Shown here in pieces: positions 6,013-9,397 of a stretch of 9,397 nucleotides of DNA. The DNA comes from Gemmatimonadota bacterium (GTDB taxonomy: Bacteria > Gemmatimonadota > Gemmatimonadetes > Longimicrobiales > Gaopeijiaceae), in assembly GCA_026713345.1 (NCBI GenBank), contig JAPOOQ010000660.1, forward strand, positions 1 through 9,397, in the 5' to 3' direction. The notes beneath the pieces are model-generated. The model ran no database searches and had not been told where the DNA came from. It saw nothing but the letters and a program-made list of their open reading frames with translations. The number at the start of each line of letters is the position of its first letter. Within the stretch, counting starts at the first letter, position 1. A program made the position numbers and the translations under genes.

Positions 6013-8657
6013 TCAGAATCCTCCGTGCTCTCGCCTGCCCCGGCGCGCAGGTCATACAGGATCCGCAAGGCCTCCAGCGGCGTCATTCCGTCCGGATCCA
6101 GGTTGCGAAGCTGTTCGACGACCGGGTGCGGAGCCTCGAACAGCGTGAACTGCCGCTGATCCGCATGACGCCGTTCCGCCCGGCCCTCCGATCGCCGGCC
6201 GATGCCGGAGTCCCCACCCGAATGTCTTCCCTCCAGCTCGGTCAAAAGTTCCATCGCGCGCCCGATCAGGGAAGACGGCAGTCCCGCCAGCCGCGCCACC
6301 TGGATGCCGTACGACCGGTCCGCCCCTCCTTGCTCCAGGCGCCGCAGGAACACGATCCCGTCTGCAGTCTCGCGCACCGCCACATTCAGGTTCCGCACAC
6401 CGGGCAGCAGGTCGCCGAGCCGGGTGAGTTCGTGATAGTGGGTGGCGAAGACCGCCTTGGCCCCGAGGTGGTCGTGCAGGTGCTCGGTGACGGCCCACGC
6501 GATCGAGACCCCGTCGTAGGTGGAGGTGCCGCGCCCGATCTCGTCGAGCAGGACGAGGCTCCGGTCGGTGGCGGAGTTGAGGATCGCGGCAGTCTCGTTC
6601 ATCTCGACCATGAAGGTGGACTGGCCGCGCGCGAGGTTGTCCGACGCGCCGACCCGGGTGAACACGCGGTCGCAGATTCCCAGGCGCGCCCGGTCGGCCG
6701 GGACGAACGACCCCGTCTGGGCCATGATCTGGATCAGCCCCGCCTGGCGCAGCACGGTGCTCTTCCCCGCCATGTTCGGGCCGGTCAGGATCACGATGCG
6801 ACCCTCCTCGTCGAGGCGCAGGTCGTTCGGGATGAAGTCGCTCGGCGGCATCATGGTCTCGACCACCGGGTGCCGCCCGGCCACGATCTCGAGCGTGAAC
6901 CCGTCGTCGACCCGCGGACGCGTGTAGCCGCGGTGGGCGGCCACCTCTGCGAAGGTGGCGAGCACGTCCAGGGCCGCGATGCGGCGGCTCGTTTCCTGAA
7001 TGCGCGGAACGGCGAAGGCCAGCTCGGCGCGCACCCTGAGGAAGAGGCTCTGCTCCAGTCGGCCGATTTCCTCCTCGGCCCCGAGGACCTTCTCCTCCCA
7101 TTCCTTGAGTTCCGGCGTGAAGAACCGTTCCGCGTTCGCCAGCGTCTGTTTTCGCAGGAAGCGGTCCGGCACGCGCGACAGATTCGGCCGGGTCACCTCC
7201 AGGTAGTAGCCGAAGACCTTGTTGTAGCCGACCTTCAGAGATGTGATCCCCGTTCGTTCGCGCTCGGTTGCCTGCAGCGACGAGATGAACTCCACCGCGC
7301 CGTCGCGCAGGTCCCTGAACTCGTCCAGTTCCTCGCTGAAACCCGTGCGTATGACTCCGCCGTCGGCCAGCGCAGGGGGGGCATCGTCCGCAATGGAGGC
7401 GATGATGCGCTCCTCGATATCCTCCAGCAGGTCGAGTCCGCCGATCAGTTCGGACAGGATGTCGCTCTCCAGTGCCTCGCCCGCCTGGACCACAGCGGGC
7501 AGCTGGCGCATCGATTCTGCCAGCCCCAGCAGTTCGCGCGGGCCCGCGCGGCCCGAGCCCAGCTTCGTACCCAGGCGGTCGAGATCCCGTATGGATCCCA
7601 GCGCCCCCCGCATGCGCCCCCGAATCGTGGGGGAATCGAAGAGTTCCGCCACGCCGCCCTGGCGCCTCCAGATCTCGTCGAGGTCGACGAGCGGTTCGAG
7701 GAGCCAGCTGCGCAGGAGACGGGCGCCCATCGGCGAGCGCGCCCGGTCCAGCACCGACAGCAGCGACGCGTCGCCGTCGTGGGGCCGCAGGGGCTCGACG
7801 AGTTCGAGGTTGCGCCGCGTCATCGAGTCCAGCGCCATCATCGCACCGGGGCGCTGGATGGCGGGGGCGCGGAGGTGCTCCGCCGCGCCGGGCCGGATCT
7901 CCTCGACGTAGGCGACGAGCGCGCCGGCCGCGCGGATCAGCAGTTCGTCGCCGGGCTCGAAGCCGAAACCGTCGAGCGACAGCACGCCGTAGCGCCGAAC
8001 CAGCTCTTCCCGCGCGGTCTCGAGGTCGAAGAGCCAGCCGGGACGGACGGTGCGGACGGGCGCCGGGCCGGTCTCGAGCGGCAGGTCACCCGACTCCGGA
8101 AGCAACAGCTCCCTGGGATCGAGGCGCTCGAGCTCGTCGTCCACTCCGGGGCGGGTGGTCTCCAGCACCGAGAGCTGGCCGGTGGAGACATCCATGGCCG
8201 CGATGCCGACCGCCGCGCCGGCGGGGACAAGCGCGACCACGAAGTTGTTCCGCCGGGCCTCGAGGAGCGCGTCCGCAACGACGGTCCCCGGGGTGACGGT
8301 CTCCACGACTTCGCGCCGCACGATTCCCCGGGCTTCGGCCGGGTCTTCGGTCTGCTCGCAGATCGCGACGCGCCTGCCGAGCTTCACCAGACGCGCCAGG
8401 TACTCGTCCAGCGCCTTGGCGGGCACGCCGGCCAGCGGGACTTCGTCTGCGGCGCCGTTGTTGCGCGAGGTCAGGGTGAGGCCGAGGAGACGGGACCCCT
8501 CTTCGGCGTCCTCGCAGAAGAGCTCGTAGAAGTCCCCCACCCGAAAGAACACGAGCGAGTCCCGGTTGCGGGACTTGATCTCCCGCCATTGCCGCATGAG
8601 CGGTGTGTCCAGAGCGCTGGTCGGTTGCTTTGCCAAGGCGGTGGGGTGCTCGCGCAC
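6009..8657 (-). CDS. mutS: DNA mismatch repair protein MutS
   Basis: This is an 882-residue MutS, which recognises mismatches and small loops and recruits the MutL step. The mismatch-contact motif FYE is at residues 43-45 (RVGDFYELF). The connector and core domains follow, then the clamp (GYNKVFGYYLEVTRPN), Walker A GPNMAGKST at 626-634, the STFMVEMNET signature, Walker B LVLLDE at 701-706 and ATHYHELTRLG. QFTLF at 836-840 fits the beta-clamp binding consensus. A C-terminal helical segment (TPLEALRILYDL) ends the protein. Length and motif order are those of full-length MutS1, not MutS2. The chosen start is a GTG at 8657 with no clear SD. An ATG at 8597 (just before RQWREIK) is possible, but homologues usually carry a short tail before this point. 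It heads the coupled gene series. No mutL is present in the window. Confidence 0.96.
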   Translation of the reverse strand: MREHPTALAKQPTSALDTPLMRQWREIKSRNRDSLVFFRVGDFYELFCEDAEEGSRLLGLTLTSRNNGAADEVPLAGVPAKALDEYLARLVKLGRRVAICEQTEDPAEARGIVRREVVETVTPGTVVADALLEARRNNFVVALVPAGAAVGIAAMDVSTGQLSVLETTRPGVDDELERLDPRELLLPESGDLPLETGPAPVRTVRPGWLFDLETAREELVRRYGVLSLDGFGFEPGDELLIRAAGALVAYVEEIRPGAAEHLRAPAIQRPGAMMALDSMTRRNLELVEPLRPHDGDASLLSVLDRARSPMGARLLRSWLLEPLVDLDEIWRRQGGVAELFDSPTIRGRMRGALGSIRDLDRLGTKLGSGRAGPRELLGLAESMRQLPAVVQAGEALESDILSELIGGLDLLEDIEERIIASIADDAPPALADGGVIRTGFSEELDEFRDLRDGAVEFISSLQATERERTGITSLKVGYNKVFGYYLEVTRPNLSRVPDRFLRKQTLANAERFFTPELKEWEEKVLGAEEEIGRLEQSLFLRVRAELAFAVPRIQETSRRIAALDVLATFAEVAAHRGYTRPRVDDGFTLEIVAGRHPVVETMMPPSDFIPNDLRLDEEGRIVILTGPNMAGKSTVLRQAGLIQIMAQTGSFVPADRARLGICDRVFTRVGASDNLARGQSTFMVEMNETAAILNSATDRSLVLLDEIGRGTSTYDGVSIAWAVTEHLHDHLGAKAVFATHYHELTRLGDLLPGVRNLNVAVRETADGIVFLRRLEQGGADRSYGIQVARLAGLPSSLIGRAMELLTELEGRHSGGDSGIGRRSEGRAERRHADQRQFTLFEAPHPVVEQLRNLDPDGMTPLEALRILYDLRAGAGESTEDSE
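6020..6024 (-). promoter_or_regulatory. Ribosome binding site of the TonB-C lipoprotein gene
   Basis: GGAGG lies on the minus strand seven bases before the ATG at 6012, within the last codons of mutS. It is the strongest SD in the operon. It suggests this small gene is translated efficiently in its own right rather than only by coupling. Confidence 0.65.
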
Positions 8658-8724
8658 GACGGGAGAACCGCCCCGCCCTGCCCCGTGCCGAGTCGGGCCG
8701 CTCCTGCCGGAAGAGGTAGACGGA

Positions 8725-8754
8725 ACGATAACCGCGCGCGCCGCAGCGGATCAA
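8725..8754 (-). promoter_or_regulatory. Weak promoter candidate upstream of mutS
   Basis: In the 110-base gap between the ATPase stop and mutS, the minus strand has TTGATC (8754-8749), an 18-base spacer and TATCGT (8730-8725). Each hexamer matches its sigma70 consensus at four of six positions. The location fits the promoter of the mutS operon, but the match is modest and readthrough from the ATPase gene is equally possible. I see no hairpin with a U-tract in this gap. Confidence 0.25.
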
Positions 8755-8767
8755 CGGCGGCGGCCGG

Positions 8768-9397
8768 TCAATCGGGCCGGTAGCGCCGCAGCCGGTTGGC
8801 GTTCGCCACCACCGTGACGGAGCTGAGCGCCATCGCGGCGCCCGCGATCATCGGCGAGAGGCGCAGCCCCAGCGCGGGGTAGAGCGCGCCGGCCGCCACC
8901 GGAATGCCGATCACGTTGTAGATGAAGGCACCGAACAGGTTCTGGACGATGTTGCGGTGCGTCGCGCCGGAAATCCGCAGCAGGGTGTCCACCCCGCGCA
9001 GGGAGTCGCCCATCAGCGCCACGTCGCCGGTGAGAAGCGCCACGTCGGTCCCGCTCCCCATGGCGATCCCCACGTCGGCCGTCGCCAGCGCGGGTGCGTC
9101 GTTGATCCCGTCTCCGACCATCGCCACCACTCTCCCTTCGTCGCGCAGCGCCTGCACCACGCGGGCCTTCTCATCCGGCGTGACCCGCGCGCGCACTTTC
9201 GAGACCCCCGTCAGCTCCGCCACCCGCCCCGCCGCCGCCTCCACGTCCCCTGTGAGCATCATGATCTCCACGCCCCTCTGCGCCAGCCCCTCCACCGCCT
9301 CGCGCGCACCCGGCCGCACCGTGTCGGCCACCCCGAACACCCCCCCCACCACCCCACCCACCCCCACCACCACCGGGGTCGCCCCCTCCCCGGCGAC
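8768..9397 (-). CDS. Copper-translocating P-type ATPase (P1B-1), C-terminal part, cut by window edge
   Basis: About 209 residues of the C-terminus are visible, and the reading frame stays open to the last base of the window. The end of the ATP-binding/phosphorylation domain carries the TGD motif (MMLTGDVEAA) and the hinge GDGINDAPALATADVGIAMG. The last two membrane helices follow. FGAFIYNVIGIPVAAG contains the Tyr-Asn pair, and PMIAGAAMALSSVTVVANANRLRR contains the MxxSS motif. These are family signatures of Cu(+)-exporting P1B-1 ATPases such as CopA/CopB-like pumps, which move copper out of the cytoplasm. The DKTG phosphorylation site, CPC helix and any N-terminal metal-binding domains are outside the window. 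The stretch around 9331-9380 is unusually rich in GGG and GTG codons. The metal is inferred from motifs. It ends 110 bases before mutS. Confidence 0.9.
   Translation of the reverse strand, partial: VAGEGATPVVVGVGGVVGGVFGVADTVRPGAREAVEGLAQRGVEIMMLTGDVEAAAGRVAELTGVSKVRARVTPDEKARVVQALRDEGRVVAMVGDGINDAPALATADVGIAMGSGTDVALLTGDVALMGDSLRGVDTLLRISGATHRNIVQNLFGAFIYNVIGIPVAAGALYPALGLRLSPMIAGAAMALSSVTVVANANRLRRYRPD
9340..9365 (-). other. Potential G-quadruplex motif inside the P-type ATPase gene
   Basis: The minus (coding) strand has G-runs of 5, 3, 4 and 8 separated by T, T and TGGT. This satisfies the common G3+ N1-7 rule for an intramolecular quadruplex with very short loops. It lies in the coding strand, so the mRNA would also carry it. 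It encodes a Gly/Val stretch (VGVGGVVGGVFG) just before the conserved AD.VRP segment of the ATPase. Confidence 0.55.

Noticed and set aside
6126..8783. 885-codon plus-strand open frame antisense to mutS
   Set aside because: mutS has complete family motifs on the other strand. The antisense product is low-complexity, with Arg, His, Val and Gln-rich composition and no domain I can recognise.
9331..9380. Short tandem repeat or CRISPR-like array at the right edge
   Set aside because: The CCACC-rich pattern is irregular, stays in frame within the ATPase, and has no repeat-spacer structure.
10..9397. Novel defence or mobile system
   Set aside because: All seven genes belong to familiar families. 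There are no transposase, integrase, toxin-antitoxin, nuclease or repeat arrays, and no gene of foreign composition.

Overview
The window is a GC-rich stretch of an apparently bacterial chromosome. All seven protein genes I can support lie on the minus strand, so transcription runs from high to low coordinates. A TonB-type C-terminal domain protein with a probable lipoprotein signal points to a Gram-negative cell envelope. The base composition, the divergent EF-G-like factor and the rhomboid with a C-terminal extension would fit a phylum such as Gemmatimonadota. That placement is inference from general resemblance and has not been tested.

Layout, in the direction of transcription. At the right edge (9397-8768) is the C-terminal part of a P1B-1 type copper-exporting ATPase, cut by the window boundary. 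A 110-base gap with a weak promoter candidate follows. Then come five tightly packed genes: mutS (mismatch repair ATPase, 8657-6009), a 116-residue TonB-C-domain putative lipoprotein (6012-5662), a cystathionine beta-synthase with tandem CBS domains (5665-4274), D-alanine--D-alanine ligase (4277-3222) and a rhomboid protease (3225-2257). Every junction in this series can be read as a 4-base start/stop overlap (ATGA or GTGA), so the five genes look like one translationally coupled operon. Clear Shine-Dalgarno sequences precede only the lipoprotein and the rhomboid.

A bulged 18-bp inverted repeat begins directly after the rhomboid stop. It is followed by a good sigma70-like promoter and a purine-rich ribosome binding site for the last gene, an EF-G-like translational GTPase (2103-10). 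This GTPase departs from the canonical EF-G at the G3 and G4 motifs (DTPGY for DTPGH, SMMD for NKMD).

Most of the content is housekeeping: DNA repair, sulfur amino acid metabolism, peptidoglycan precursor synthesis, membrane proteolysis, copper export and translation. I see no mobile element, CRISPR array, tRNA, rRNA or defence system, and no convincing novel multi-gene system. The points worth a second look are the unusual gene mix in one coupled operon, a 13-base G tract inside the rhomboid coding sequence that could switch its C-terminal domain, the anchor-less TonB-C protein, and the altered GTPase motifs of the EF-G paralogue. No gene-free stretch exceeds about 155 bases.
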